64,000 nt of DNA, taken from Photobacterium pectinilyticum (GTDB taxonomy: Bacteria; Pseudomonadota; Gammaproteobacteria; Enterobacterales; Vibrionaceae). The stretch is taken from NCBI RefSeq assembly GCF_024357955.1, contig NZ_JANEYT010000016.1:22562-86561 (forward strand), written 5' to 3'. The notes under the pieces were generated by a model. It had not been told where the DNA came from and did not search any database. It saw nothing but the letters and a program-made list of their open reading frames with translations. Numbering within the stretch: the first letter of the stretch is position 1; the number at the start of each line of letters is the position of its first letter. Below, piece by piece: positions 1 to 9,086 of this stretch. Made by a program: the position numbers and the translations under genes.

Positions 1-228
1 AATGCCAGAGCGAGAAATCGCAACAGCAAAAGTACCTAGCATGGCATAGCTTAATGCCGTAGTGGCACCGCCACCCAAACCGCCTTCGAAAGCTGAAATG
101 GTTTCCGAAAGAGGCATCCCGCCAATCAGGCCACCAATAATGGCACTGAAGGTAAGCGCTACAACAACGTTTACTCGCAATAATGCGAGTAAAAGCATGA
201 CGCATACCGATATTACTACTGGGTTCAT
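1..228 (-). CDS. Na+/H+ antiporter family protein (partial, N-terminus)
   Basis: The reverse strand reads an open N-terminal fragment of 76 codons starting at the ATG at 226-228 and running off the left edge. The peptide is hydrophobic, with a first membrane segment ([14 protein letters not shown]), a charged turn (RVN), a second segment, and a glycine-rich [16 protein letters not shown] stretch. This pattern is typical of the YuiF/NhaC-like Na+/H+ antiporter family found in Vibrio and Haemophilus, inner-membrane proteins that exchange sodium for protons. It is divergent from the peroxiredoxin gene. Family assignment is from memory of the N-terminal pattern only; the rest of the gene is outside the window. 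Confidence 0.7.
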   Translation of the reverse strand, partial: MNPVVISVCVMLLLALLRVNVVVALTFSAIIGGLIGGMPLSETISAFEGGLGGGATTALSYAMLGTFAVAISRSGI

Positions 229-545
229 AAACTTAAGATCCGTCCATTGTGTTATGTCGTGAATTGCTTGAGGTTTGCACGTTATGTGCAATATTTGTTA
301 TTTATTTCTGGCTGTTCTGCTCAAAGGAAATTAATTTACAACATGTAGAATAAAAATTCATGTTGTGAGGGAATTTTCTTTTAATGTGCAGCATGTCTAA
401 GCCTTGTCACCTTACCCTGTTTATACTGGTTTCGCTATTTTTGTATGAATATTCGGCAGCAGTACATAAGTATTGCTGTTTCGCCTTACTTTGGTTTTGG
501 TTATCAAACCAGAAGATAACCTAAGTCAACAACATGGAGTTTGTT
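229..545. other. Divergent intergenic region, antiporter / peroxiredoxin
   Basis: About 317 bases between two divergent genes. It is AT-rich and should hold both promoters, but I see no operator, hairpin or small gene that I can support. Confidence 0.5.
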
Positions 546-1151
546 ATGAGTGTTCTAGTTGGCCGCCCGGCCCCTGATTTTACTGCAGCAGCAGTGCTTG
601 GTAACGGTGAAATTGTTGATGCCTTTAACCTACACAGTCATATTGCAGGCAAGCCTGCGGTGCTGTTCTTCTATCCACTTGATTTCACCTTTGTCTGCCC
701 ATCGGAGCTGATCGCCTTTGACAAACGTTTAGCTGATTTCCAAGCTAAAGGCGTGGAAGTGATTGGGGTATCCATTGACTCTCAGTTCTCTCACAATGCA
801 TGGCGTAATACAGCCGTTGAAGACGGTGGTATTGGTCCTGTCCAGTATCCGCTAATTGCCGATACCAAGCATGAAATCTGTCAGGCTTACGATGTTGAAC
901 ACCCACAAGCGGGTGTGGCGTTCCGTGGCTCATTCTTGATCGATAAAGAAGGCCTAGTTCGCCATCAGGTCGTTAATGACCTACCACTGGGTCGTAATAT
1001 CGATGAGATGCTGCGTATGGTTGATGCCCTTCAGTTCCATGAAGAGCATGGTGAAGTATGCCCTGCACAGTGGGAGAAAGGTAAAGAGGGCATGGACGCG
1101 TCACCACAGGGTGTGGCTGCGTACCTGTCTGAGCATACTGACGACCTGTAA
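546..1151 (+). CDS. Peroxiredoxin, AhpC/Prx1 (2-Cys) family
   Basis: A 201-residue cytosolic thiol peroxidase that reduces hydrogen peroxide and organic peroxides. The peroxidatic motif FYPLDFTFVCPSE is present about 50 residues in, and the resolving cysteine lies in the C-terminal HGEVCPAQW motif, so this is a typical 2-Cys Prx closer to AhpC/Tsa than to Bcp. I choose the ATG at 546 (MSVLVGRPAPDF) because GGAG at 536-539 sits 6 nt upstream; the in-frame ATG at 534 overlaps that site. The gene stands alone, with a bidirectional terminator just after the stop. No OxyR site was identified. Confidence 0.9.
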   Translation: MSVLVGRPAPDFTAAAVLGNGEIVDAFNLHSHIAGKPAVLFFYPLDFTFVCPSELIAFDKRLADFQAKGVEVIGVSIDSQFSHNAWRNTAVEDGGIGPVQYPLIADTKHEICQAYDVEHPQAGVAFRGSFLIDKEGLVRHQVVNDLPLGRNIDEMLRMVDALQFHEEHGEVCPAQWEKGKEGMDASPQGVAAYLSEHTDDL

Positions 1152-1173
1152 GATCGAGAGTGTAGATAAAAAG

Positions 1174-1199
1174 AAGGCTAGCCGAGAGGCTAGCCTTTT
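1174..1199. terminator. Bidirectional Rho-independent terminator
   Basis: A perfect 10-bp stem (AAGGCTAGCC / GGCTAGCCTT) with a GAGA loop. It has T residues on the + side and an A-rich run (TTCTTTTT on the minus strand) on the other, so it can end both the peroxiredoxin gene and volA, which converge here. Confidence 0.85.
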
Positions 1200-1222
1200 G
1201 GTTGTCACTTATGCCAATGGCG

Positions 1223-3622
1223 TTATTTTATCAGCGTGTCATCACCGACCATAACGCCTTGTCCAGCGCTCGCTGAGAAGGTGACGACTTGTAGTTGAGC
1301 TTCATTAGTTGCAGCTTGAGCCTCTGAAGGTGATATAGGATTGCCTTCACCGTCTACAAGTTGTGGACCAATAACTGTACTGTGTTGGGCTTTTGAAACA
1401 TCAGCATTGAAGCGGGCGATGTGTTTAACTTCCCCAGTAATACTCCCTGTTAACGCGGTCAGATCTAGCTGCTTCACGAGTGGCTCTGTACCGCCAATAC
1501 CAAACATCCCAGTCTTATTTGGTACTACAGTATCGCCCTCTGCCTGCATCACATACACCGGACCGTTTACACTGCTTGCTAGGTTATATGGATCAACGGT
1601 ATCCAATACCGTTTGAGCCGCATAGGCAAAGGAAGTGAATGTACTGTCAATCTTGGCTTTGGTTGTATCATCTAGGCTGTTATAGAAAGTTGTAAAGCAT
1701 GCGCCGCCGTCTTCGACACTCCCGCAGGCTGCAATATACGCCGCTTCATCCGCACCCACTAATAGTGAGTGTTTAATCGTTGGGCCGAAGGTTGCAGACT
1801 CTAGCAATAGAGATGGGATACCGCCGCCTGGGTTGGCAAATGCCCCTGAGGTGAAGTTAAACATCGCATCCGCAGCAGGTATGCCCATGTTGTCATTACC
1901 CAAGCGGTAAGTACCAATACCAGTAATCGCGCCCAGTGAATGACCGAAGAAGCTGACATCCATGACGTTCAAGCTTGGGAAGGTAGGTAGTCCACTCATT
2001 GCCATGACGGTTAGTGATGTACGAACACCGAGATCATCAATGATACTCTGGCGAATATTGTCACGGGCAACGTTTAAGTATTCCAGATTCATATAAACGT
2101 CAGCGGTTGCTCCGGTTGTTACTGTTCCATCGGCAAGGGCACGTTCACCATGAAGTGGGTGGTCGATAGCAACAATGGCTTTCGGAGCAAGAAAGTTAGC
2201 CGCTGCAGCACCGATATGTTGAGCACCAAATAGGTAAGCGGTTTCTTTAACTGAAGTAATACCATGCTGGTAAACAACAGCACCTGGTGTTGCGTTAGGT
2301 GGGAGGATCATCAGTACCGGTACTTGGTCGACCGATTGTATTTGCGGTAGTGGACTGTATTGGGTCACTAGACGCTCTTCGTCAAGTTGCGAGCCATCAG
2401 CTAGAGTGACTTTAAGGCCAATCAGCTTGATGAACTCGGCACTGTCGCCAGCAAGTAGCTTAGCAATATCAATACCGTTTAACGAAGCCTGAACTGCAGC
2501 CTTATCGGCATCAGATCCGTTGGTCATGACGTTGCTGATTTTGGCAAGGCTTGGCACCGCACTCTGCCAAGGGTTTTTCTTCCATGCTTCGTCTTCAGTG
2601 TTGCTGTTGAGGAAGTTGGGTAAACTGACTGTACCTGTATAAATCTTAATAGCATTTCCAGTGTAACCTGCAACTAGCGCGTCAATAGTGTCTTGGTCAT
2701 TTCCGATGAGTGCTTTTAATGTTGTATTGCTATTAAAGAAGCTATTTATATCAGTCACTTCGCTGATATTCATTTGGTACAAGGTGGACAAATCCACATT
2801 ATTTGGGTTGGCTTCATCTTTCAGAATATCTTCTGCTTTACCGCCCGCTTGTACCGTAGCAATTGTCTGGGCAATGATGGCTTTGGTGGTATCAAGCACA
2901 TCGCCGACAGAAGCTGTTGTGAACCAGCTTGAGTATATGATTGATTCGGAATCGATATCCTTAGCCTTTGCGATAGTAGCTTCTATTGCATGGGTGACTT
3001 TTTGTGCATCAATAAGGTCACTGCTTGGTGGTTTAACTGTTGTTTTCAACACAGCATATGACTCAGACATACCTACCGGTTCGCCTTCGCCATCAACCAA
3101 GGCATCGGTAATTGCGAACATGTATTCTGATTTTGGATTCAATGGATTGGTCGGAATAACGGTTAGATTGCCACTCTGGGTCACAACTGTGAAATCTTCA
3201 CCATTGACCAAGAGATCTTTCACCTGCAGGTCGCCAGAAAGCGGGCTGGTGGTCTCAATCAGGTGGAAAGCGCCTTGTGCGCTCACCATATTTAAATCGC
3301 CATCGAACGGCACAACGATTGGCTGCGAGACACTCCAGCCGTCTGTTTTACCCAATGCGGTTAACGGATCGGACAGATCCGTGTTGTAGTTGTCATCACC
3401 CACACTACCTTCGGTTGAGAGTGTCCCGTCAGTGCTGTCCATGGCCAAGAACGTTGGCAGGATAGGGGCGGTCAATATATCAAATTTGATTTTGGTATCG
3501 GCTTGTAGGCTTTTGACGATGTGATCTTCGTAGCTGACTTTATTCTCGACTTTGGCGTCATTGCCACAGCCTGCCAGTGCCAATGAGGCTGCAATGCTCA
3601 GTGCTAAAATACTTTTTTTCAT
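1223..3622 (-). CDS. volA: VolA/Pla-1/cef family outer-membrane lysophospholipase lipoprotein
   Basis: A 799-residue lipoprotein. The signal peptide ends in the lipobox L16-A17-G18-C19, and the lipase nucleophile elbow GHSLG places the catalytic serine at about residue 562. The length and the LTAPILPTFLAMDSTDGTLS start match the Pla-1/cef extracellular lipase family. In V. cholerae, VolA is a surface-exposed lysophospholipase A that releases fatty acid from lysophosphatidylcholine and is encoded next to fadL. Here it lies 40 bases downstream of fadL on the same strand, so hydrolysis and uptake are probably co-expressed. Gene symbol by family and synteny. Confidence 0.88.
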   Translation of the reverse strand: MKKSILALSIAASLALAGCGNDAKVENKVSYEDHIVKSLQADTKIKFDILTAPILPTFLAMDSTDGTLSTEGSVGDDNYNTDLSDPLTALGKTDGWSVSQPIVVPFDGDLNMVSAQGAFHLIETTSPLSGDLQVKDLLVNGEDFTVVTQSGNLTVIPTNPLNPKSEYMFAITDALVDGEGEPVGMSESYAVLKTTVKPPSSDLIDAQKVTHAIEATIAKAKDIDSESIIYSSWFTTASVGDVLDTTKAIIAQTIATVQAGGKAEDILKDEANPNNVDLSTLYQMNISEVTDINSFFNSNTTLKALIGNDQDTIDALVAGYTGNAIKIYTGTVSLPNFLNSNTEDEAWKKNPWQSAVPSLAKISNVMTNGSDADKAAVQASLNGIDIAKLLAGDSAEFIKLIGLKVTLADGSQLDEERLVTQYSPLPQIQSVDQVPVLMILPPNATPGAVVYQHGITSVKETAYLFGAQHIGAAAANFLAPKAIVAIDHPLHGERALADGTVTTGATADVYMNLEYLNVARDNIRQSIIDDLGVRTSLTVMAMSGLPTFPSLNVMDVSFFGHSLGAITGIGTYRLGNDNMGIPAADAMFNFTSGAFANPGGGIPSLLLESATFGPTIKHSLLVGADEAAYIAACGSVEDGGACFTTFYNSLDDTTKAKIDSTFTSFAYAAQTVLDTVDPYNLASSVNGPVYVMQAEGDTVVPNKTGMFGIGGTEPLVKQLDLTALTGSITGEVKHIARFNADVSKAQHSTVIGPQLVDGEGNPISPSEAQAATNEAQLQVVTFSASAGQGVMVGDDTLIK

Positions 3623-3662
3623 TGTGGTGTTCCCTTAACTGAATTTATGTCTACCTAGCGGT

Positions 3663-4889
3663 TTAGAAGATGTAATTGATCTGCGCAGAGGTTAGGTACG
3701 CATCATTGCTGGCGTGGAATGTCTCGCCGCTCTCTTCGAAGCTATTGCTCTTGCCGTAGAGGTAGGTAAAGCCAAAGTCGAACGTCATCTGGTTACTGTA
3801 GTTGTAAGTAAAGCCAGCGGAGTACCAGTAGCGATCGGTATCAGGGATACTTAGAGTTGATTGGCCTGCTTGCTCATCGAATGCAAAGCCGGCACGAAGG
3901 ATCCAGTCTGGGTTTAGGTTGTAGGTTGCACCAATGGAATAGCGGAAGTTATCGTCAAAGTCTTCTTCTTTAAGTAGGCACAAATTGTCGACACACTGAT
4001 CGCTGGTGGCACGTAGCTCTTTGAACTTGCTCCACTGTACCCACTGTACGCCGTAGTGAACTGCCCATTGGTTGTTTAGCTGATGGAAGCCGCCAAACTC
4101 AGCGATAGCCGGGGTGATCACGTTTAATTTACCTGGGACTGTGTCTCCAGGGTTACCGCCTTCAATGAACTTACCATCTGTATAATCGGTGAAGTCACCA
4201 TCAAACTTCAGTTCAACTTCCGAGCGGTAGCTAAGGCCGAATCGGTTATCTTTGTTTACTTCATAAAGGAAACCGATGTTCCAACCCCACTCCCAAGTAT
4301 CTCCTTCTAGCTTTAGGAAATCTGCACTTGGGTTTGATGGCTGAAGGCCGCCGTAGTGGCGAATTAGCTCAGCATCGGCATACACCAAGTTAACACCTGC
4401 ACCAATACTGAAATTTTCGTTGATACGGTAAGCAATATTAGGATTAAGGTTCAGGGTCAGAAGGTCGGTTGTACCTGCATCGGTGCCATAAGTGAAATCA
4501 GATGGGTACTCAGTGGCAAAACCGTAGTTGGAAAACATTGCCAGACCCCAAGCAAACTTGTTGTTAATTGGCTGGATGAAGTAGCCTGCTGGAACGACGG
4601 CTGTTGGTGCAACATCTGTGGCCTTTTCACCGCTTGATTGCGCTGTGATATCTACTTGTGGGTCGATGTAAGAGATAGCACCGGAAAACTGCATCCGGTC
4701 GAACATTGTCATAGCGGCAGGGTTTCTAGCTATGACCGAGGCATTGTCTGCAATAGCTGCTTCCCCGGAGAAAGCGCGTCCAAGGCCGGCAGCAGAATGT
4801 TCGTTAACTTGAAATCCGGCGGAATGAGCGTTGATACTGAGGAACGCAGCGGATACGGCAAGGGCCGTTAGAGTAATTTTTTTCGTCAT
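3663..4889 (-). CDS. fadL: FadL/OmpP1-type long-chain fatty acid outer-membrane transporter
   Basis: A 408-residue outer-membrane beta-barrel. A Sec signal peptide ends near residue 24 (NAHSA|GFQ), and the mature N-terminus FQVNEHSAAGLGRAFSGEAA is the FadL hatch-domain signature, followed by the NPAAM motif. The protein ends in a typical aromatic outer-membrane terminus (INYIF). FadL moves long-chain fatty acids across the outer membrane. It is first in a two-gene unit with volA, whose product would supply its substrate. The upstream 400 bases contain a perfect 12-bp inverted repeat (5033-5067) that may be regulatory. Confidence 0.92.
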   Translation of the reverse strand: MTKKITLTALAVSAAFLSINAHSAGFQVNEHSAAGLGRAFSGEAAIADNASVIARNPAAMTMFDRMQFSGAISYIDPQVDITAQSSGEKATDVAPTAVVPAGYFIQPINNKFAWGLAMFSNYGFATEYPSDFTYGTDAGTTDLLTLNLNPNIAYRINENFSIGAGVNLVYADAELIRHYGGLQPSNPSADFLKLEGDTWEWGWNIGFLYEVNKDNRFGLSYRSEVELKFDGDFTDYTDGKFIEGGNPGDTVPGKLNVITPAIAEFGGFHQLNNQWAVHYGVQWVQWSKFKELRATSDQCVDNLCLLKEEDFDDNFRYSIGATYNLNPDWILRAGFAFDEQAGQSTLSIPDTDRYWYSAGFTYNYSNQMTFDFGFTYLYGKSNSFEESGETFHASNDAYLTSAQINYIF

Positions 4890-5032
4890 TATTATACGTG
4901 CCTTTTAGAGTTGGTTGCTTCTTGTTCTTCGATCCATGAATGAAAAACGCAAAAAGGTGTTACTGAACCACGGGGTTTCGGAGGGAGTCCTTAGCGACAG
5001 GGGAACAGCATATTTGTTCACACGCAGGGACG

Positions 5033-5067
5033 CATAAACGATAAATAGCCAGAGGTTATCGTTTATG
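5033..5067. repeat. Perfect 12-bp inverted repeat upstream of fadL
   Basis: CATAAACGATAA at 5033-5044 and its exact complement TTATCGTTTATG at 5056-5067, separated by 11 nt. It lies about 145 bases upstream of the fadL start codon. There is no T-run, so it reads better as an operator or structured leader than as a terminator. Confidence 0.6.
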
Positions 5068-5242
5068 TGGTGATACCACTTGAAACAATATGAAACAGTT
5101 TGGGCAGTATAAAACGGGAATTTAGAATTGTTAACCTAGTGTAACGCATTGTTTTTGAAAAACATGTCTAATTGAGCGATGTTTGATTAGCTTTTGTTTA
5201 AAACAATGGCATAAAACGATGGGCTTGTTTGAATCGAAGTGT

Positions 5243-5271
5243 GACCAAGCCCAACTTTAAAGGGCTTGGTC
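5243..5271 (-). terminator. Hairpin downstream of rnt
   Basis: A 10-bp stem (GACCAAGCCC / GGGCTTGGTC) with a 9-nt loop, 30 bases past the rnt stop. The T-run is poor, so its efficiency is uncertain. Confidence 0.5.
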
Positions 5272-5300
5272 AGAGGTCTTATGAGTATGGGTTGTTTGAA

Positions 5301-5969
5301 TTATTCGGTGTCGGCGCTATCGTCTGTTTGACTTTCTAGCAGTGGCCACCCGCCCAATTTTTTCCATTTGTTAACAATCTCACAAAATAACTCAGCGGTT
5401 CTTTCGGTATCGTACAGTGCGGAATGGGCTTCTTTGTTATCAAAATCGATTCCGGCTGTGGCACAAGCTTTGGCCAATACGGTTTGTCCGAACGCCAAAC
5501 CGCTCAATGCTGCGGTGTCGAATGTTGCAAATGGGTGGAATGGGTTGCGCTTCAACTTCGCGCGTTCTGAAGCTGCCATGACAAAGCTGTGGTCGAAGTT
5601 GGCATTATGGGCCACCATGATGGCACGAGAGCAGCCTTGTGCTTTTTGTTCTTTGCGGATCTGTTTGTAAATTTCCTTCAGGGCCGCTTCTTCCGAAACC
5701 GCGCCACGTAGTGGGCTGAATGGGTCGCGAATACCATTGAAATCCAAGGCTTCTTTATGGATCACTGCGCCTTCGAACGGGGCGATGTGAAAGTGCAGAG
5801 TCGTCGCGGGTTTCAGCCAACCATCTTCATCCATCTGAAGTGTGACGGCACAGATCTCAAGCAGTGCATCCGTTTTGGCATTGAAGCCTGCAGTTTCTAC
5901 GTCAATGACGACTGGGAAGTAGCCGCGAAAGCGACTTTTCAAAGTATTTAGTTCGTTATCTTGGCTCAT
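5301..5969 (-). CDS. rnt: Ribonuclease T
   Basis: A 222-residue DEDDh 3'-5' exoribonuclease that trims the CCA end of tRNAs and the 3' ends of stable RNAs. The first exonuclease motif [10 protein letters not shown] (D23, E25) and the later HNANFDHSF and [14 protein letters not shown] motifs are present, and the whole protein aligns from memory with E. coli RNase T. I choose the ATG at 5967-5969 ([20 protein letters not shown]), which matches the family start; an upstream in-frame ATG at 6002 would add 11 residues. The gene is divergent from motY, the usual arrangement in Vibrio. Confidence 0.93.
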   Translation of the reverse strand: MSQDNELNTLKSRFRGYFPVVIDVETAGFNAKTDALLEICAVTLQMDEDGWLKPATTLHFHIAPFEGAVIHKEALDFNGIRDPFSPLRGAVSEEAALKEIYKQIRKEQKAQGCSRAIMVAHNANFDHSFVMAASERAKLKRNPFHPFATFDTAALSGLAFGQTVLAKACATAGIDFDNKEAHSALYDTERTAELFCEIVNKWKKLGGWPLLESQTDDSADTE

Positions 5970-6082
5970 AAACCGGCAAATCAATGTAAAATAGTCGGCC
6001 ATTATGTCAGATTCGATGGATGAGCTAAACCTTTCCCTGCTCTAATGCAACATCATGCAACGGAAAGGTGAGTGACTGGGTA

Positions 6083-6109
6083 TAAAGTTTTTTCGGTATT
6101 TTCCGATAT
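6083..6109 (+). promoter_or_regulatory. Sigma-28 (FliA) promoter of motY
   Basis: TAAAGTTT, 11 nt, TCCGATAT. Compared with the flagellar sigma-28 consensus TAAAGTTT-N11-GCCGATAA this is a full -35 match, the exact spacing and six of eight -10 bases. It lies about 60 bases upstream of motY, a late flagellar gene. Confidence 0.85.
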
Positions 6110-6170
6110 AAAATAAAGAGCCGTAAAATATCACGCACGAACAGGCAGCGTGAAGGGCAGGACAGCAGCA

Positions 6171-7070
6171 ATGGGTGGAAAAATGGCTATCTCGAAAATT
6201 CAATATTGCACTGTGGCACCACTATTCGCCATGGTGATGGCCAGTGCAGCGAACGCAACACCTGTTTATGTTGCTCAACCGTCACAATCCACGTGGAAAG
6301 TAGCGGTAGATACACCGTTGGAATGTCGGATGCTTCATACGATTCCCAATTATGGCGAGGCCCTATTTACGTCCAAAGCCAGTAAAAAAATCAACCTCGA
6401 TTTCGAATTGAAGATGCGCCGGCCTATGGGGGAGACTCGCAATGTTAATCTTGTCTCGATGCCACCGCGCTGGATGCCGGGAGTTGCGGCAGAGCCGATC
6501 ACTAACCTAACCTTCTTCAAACAGTTTGACGGCTATGTGGGGGGGCAAACAGCTTGGGTCATATTATCTGAGTTAGAAGCGGGGCGTTACCCTACATTCA
6601 GTTATCAGGACTGGCAGCAGCGGAACAAACGTATTGATGTGGCTTTGTCAGCGGTAACCTTCCGTCCTGCGTACAATCAGTTCAGCCAGTGCCTGAATAA
6701 TTTGTTGCCGTACAGCTTTGAAGATATCGCGTTTACGGTACTTCACTATGATCAGGGTAGCGATCAACTCAACAAAGCGTCGCAGCAGCGCCTAGCCCAG
6801 ATTTCAGATTTTGTACGCTATAGTGATGATGTTGATTTGGTTTTGGTTGCGGCCTATACCGATGGCCAAGGTGGAAAAACGGCAAATCAATCCTTGTCTG
6901 AGCGCCGTGCTGAGCGTTTAGAGGACTATTTTATGGCGATGGGCCTTCCGGAAGACCGAATTCAGGTGGAAGCCTACGGTGAGCGACGCCCTGTTGCAGA
7001 CAACAGCACGCCAATTGGCCGTAATAAAAACCGCCGGGTTGTCATTTCCCTTGGCCGTACTATTATTTAG
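6171..7070 (+). CDS. motY: Sodium-driven flagellar motor protein MotY
   Basis: A roughly 299-residue periplasmic protein of the T-ring that anchors the PomA/PomB stator of sodium-driven polar flagella. After a signal peptide, the N-terminal MotY domain carries [19 protein letters not shown] and [12 protein letters not shown], near-identical to V. parahaemolyticus MotY as remembered. The C-terminal OmpA-like peptidoglycan-binding domain has [13 protein letters not shown] and a GRNKNRRV end. An AGGA at 6159-6162 favours the ATG at 6171; an ATG at 6183 is also possible. A sigma-28 promoter precedes it, so expression should follow the flagellar cascade. Confidence 0.93.
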   Translation: MGGKMAISKIQYCTVAPLFAMVMASAANATPVYVAQPSQSTWKVAVDTPLECRMLHTIPNYGEALFTSKASKKINLDFELKMRRPMGETRNVNLVSMPPRWMPGVAAEPITNLTFFKQFDGYVGGQTAWVILSELEAGRYPTFSYQDWQQRNKRIDVALSAVTFRPAYNQFSQCLNNLLPYSFEDIAFTVLHYDQGSDQLNKASQQRLAQISDFVRYSDDVDLVLVAAYTDGQGGKTANQSLSERRAERLEDYFMAMGLPEDRIQVEAYGERRPVADNSTPIGRNKNRRVVISLGRTII

Positions 7071-7188
7071 CGCCACTTTTAATGCGCTGAATTGCTGGCA
7101 AAAATGTGCAGTCTTAAATTTGTATACATCAACTTACTCCCAACAAGCTAGATTTATTGGGGAATAATAACTAAGTAAGGTGGTGGCT

Positions 7189-7527
7189 ATGAAAAACATT
7201 CTATGGATTATGCTGTTCGGTGCTGGCTGTGCGTTTGCTCAGAATGACGTGGTAGTAGACAGCAGTGCTGACCAAATTAATAAAGAGTTATCGGCTGAAA
7301 TAAAATCACAGCGCATAACCAAAGAACAGGCTGAAGAGATGGAGCTTAACCGTGCCGAGAGCTATGAGGTTGTCAGTACAGTCAGCGTAGATAATCTAGA
7401 GATGCAAATTGCTGAGAAGCTAAAAGATAGCATCATGCCTTATTACTCCATTGAATTTAACGATCCAACCAGTAATGATGAGTCTTTCGTCGCAACGGTC
7501 ACTGAATATTTCGGCAAAGTTGAGTAA
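7189..7527 (+). CDS. Small exported protein of unknown function
   Basis: 112 residues. The start at 7189 is set by AAGG at 7177-7180, 8 nt upstream. A Sec signal peptide (MKNILWIMLFGAGCAFA|QND) is followed by an acidic, helical mature part rich in Glu and Lys with no cysteines. I do not recognise a family. It lies between motY and the convergent nth gene, and its stop codon overlaps the first base of a 48-bp dispersed repeat. Confidence 0.65.
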   Translation: MKNILWIMLFGAGCAFAQNDVVVDSSADQINKELSAEIKSQRITKEQAEEMELNRAESYEVVSTVSVDNLEMQIAEKLKDSIMPYYSIEFNDPTSNDESFVATVTEYFGKVE

Positions 7528-7574
7528 TACCAATCTGGATAAGTCGTTGATCAAATATTTATGTAGGTTGGTAT
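7527..7574 (-). repeat. 48-bp dispersed palindromic element, copy 1
   Basis: Starts ATACCAATCTGGATAA and ends TTATGTAGGTTGGTAT, with TTGATCAA near the centre. It is in the opposite orientation to copies 2-4 and begins on the last base of the preceding stop codon. Confidence 0.85.
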
Positions 7575-7633
7575 AACACCGATAACGCCTAATGTGCTGT
7601 GGTGCTAGCTCAAGAGACAAACTAGATTGGCTT

Positions 7634-7664
7634 GAAAAACTCACGCCCGCTTAAGCGGGCGTGA
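7634..7664 (-). terminator. Terminator of the rsx-nth operon
   Basis: Perfect 10-bp stem (TCACGCCCGC / GCGGGCGTGA) with a TTAA loop and a minus-strand T-run (GTTTTTC), 20 bases after the nth stop. Confidence 0.85.
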
Positions 7665-7685
7665 TAATACTGGCATATTTAGCCG

Positions 7686-8321
7686 TTAAATTTCTGTTTT
7701 GCTACCGTATTCACAAAGATCTTCAATAATGCAGCTACCGCAGCGAGGTTTTCGTGCCACGCAGGTGTAACGTCCATGCAGGATCAGCCAGTGGTGGACA
7801 TCTACTTTGAACTCTTTCGGAACGACTTTCAGTAGTTTCTCTTCTACCTGATCGACATTTTTCCCCATCGCAAATTTGGTACGGTTTGATACGCGGAAGA
7901 TATGAGTATCGACAGCGATGGTTGGCCAGCCAAAGGCGGTATTGAGTACCACATTCGCTGTTTTACGGCCAACCCCCGGCAAAGCTTCCAGCGCTTCACG
8001 ATTTTCGGGTATTTCGCCACCGTGTTTATCAAGCAAGATCCTACAGGTCTTAATGACATTCTCTGCTTTGGAATTAAATAAACCGATGGTTTTGATGTAC
8101 TCTTTGACACCGTTAACACCAAGATCAAATATGGCTTGTGGGGTATTGGCGACAGGGTAGAGCTTGTCAGTGGCTTTATTGACACTGACATCGGTTGCTT
8201 GGGCAGAAAGCAATACTGCAATCAGCAATTCGAAAGGGGAGCTCCAGTTAAGTTCGGTTTCTGGGTGGGGATTCTCCGCACGTAATCGTTCCAGAATTTC
8301 GACGCGCTTTTGATTGTTCAT
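7686..8321 (-). CDS. nth: Endonuclease III (DNA glycosylase/AP lyase)
   Basis: 211 residues. This base-excision repair enzyme removes oxidised pyrimidines and cleaves AP sites. It has the helix-hairpin-helix LPGVGRKTANVVL with the catalytic lysine, the catalytic aspartate in VDTHIFRV, and the C-terminal [4Fe-4S] motif C-X6-C-X2-C-X5-C (CVARKPRCGSC...C). The start at 8319-8321 (MNNQKRVEILERL) has GGAAG upstream and matches the family; a longer frame adds nine residues. It is the last gene of the rsxABCDGE-nth operon, an order conserved in gamma-proteobacteria. Confidence 0.95.
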   Translation of the reverse strand: MNNQKRVEILERLRAENPHPETELNWSSPFELLIAVLLSAQATDVSVNKATDKLYPVANTPQAIFDLGVNGVKEYIKTIGLFNSKAENVIKTCRILLDKHGGEIPENREALEALPGVGRKTANVVLNTAFGWPTIAVDTHIFRVSNRTKFAMGKNVDQVEEKLLKVVPKEFKVDVHHWLILHGRYTCVARKPRCGSCIIEDLCEYGSKTEI

Positions 8322-8388
8322 ACTTACTTCCAGCGATAAAGCCAACATTGTTCTACTGGTGATCCTTCACCAGCAGTTAAAGATTATT

Positions 8389-9084
8389 TTAATTCGTCGT
8401 CGTGACACGGGCGCGCTCAATAACAGGTTTGTTCTGCGCTTTGGCGGCTTTCTGTTCACGCTTGTTATCAATAACATTTTTCAGAGCAATCATAAAGCCT
8501 ACACCGATGAAAGCACCAGGCGGTAGGATGGCAAGCAAGAAGCTACTGTCAAAGCTGAATACTTCGATACGCAATGAGGCGGCCCAATCGCCGAGTAGGC
8601 GGTCTGCACCGTCAAACAGTGTGCCGTTACCCAGAATTTCTCGCATCGCGCCCAATACGACCAAGGCAGCTGTCATACCGAAGCCCATCCATAATCCGTC
8701 CAGTAGGGCTGGAATAGGATCATTTTTTGATGCGAAGGCTTCAGCACGGCCGATGATAATACAGTTGGTCACGATCAGTGGGATGAAGATCCCCAGAGAT
8801 TGATACAAGCCATAGGTAAAGGCGTTCATTAGCAACTGTACGCAGGTTACCAGTGAGGCAATAATCATCACAAAAACTGGAATACGGATTTCCGACGGTA
8901 CCCATTGTCTAACCAAAGAGACTATCAAGTTTGAACCTACCAGCACTGCAGTCGTTGCCAACCCAAGTCCGAGGGCATTGGTGACCGTGGCTGAAACGGC
9001 AAGAAGTGGGCAGAGGCCTAATAACTGGACAATTGCCGGGTTATTGTTCCACAAGCCATTTTTCATCAGTTCTTTATTCATCAT
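8389..9084 (-). CDS. rsxE: Ion-translocating oxidoreductase complex subunit E
   Basis: 231-residue inner-membrane subunit of the Rsx/Rnf complex, which moves electrons between NADH and ferredoxin-type carriers. In enterics it also keeps SoxR reduced. The sequence is six hydrophobic segments with the hallmarks [28 protein letters not shown] and [12 protein letters not shown]. The frame opens with a GTG at 9090 that overlaps the rsxG stop; I prefer the ATG at 9084, which has GGGTGAG upstream. RsxA is its paralogue, and both are homologous to NqrD/NqrE. It has a basic C-terminal tail. Confidence 0.93.
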   Translation of the reverse strand: MMNKELMKNGLWNNNPAIVQLLGLCPLLAVSATVTNALGLGLATTAVLVGSNLIVSLVRQWVPSEIRIPVFVMIIASLVTCVQLLMNAFTYGLYQSLGIFIPLIVTNCIIIGRAEAFASKNDPIPALLDGLWMGFGMTAALVVLGAMREILGNGTLFDGADRLLGDWAASLRIEVFSFDSSFLLAILPPGAFIGVGFMIALKNVIDNKREQKAAKAQNKPVIERARVTTTN

Positions 9085-9086
9085 TT

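Larger units (their letters stand above)
4890..5300. other. Intergenic region upstream of fadL
   Basis: About 410 bases with no supported gene. It holds a perfect inverted repeat at 5033-5067 and a strong hairpin at 5243-5271; the remainder is AT-rich and should contain the fadL promoter. Confidence 0.6.

Noticed and set aside
4905..4930. FadR-like site in front of fadL (TTGGT...TTGTT)
   Set aside because: Too many mismatches to AACTGGTCNGACNTGTT and wrong internal spacing.
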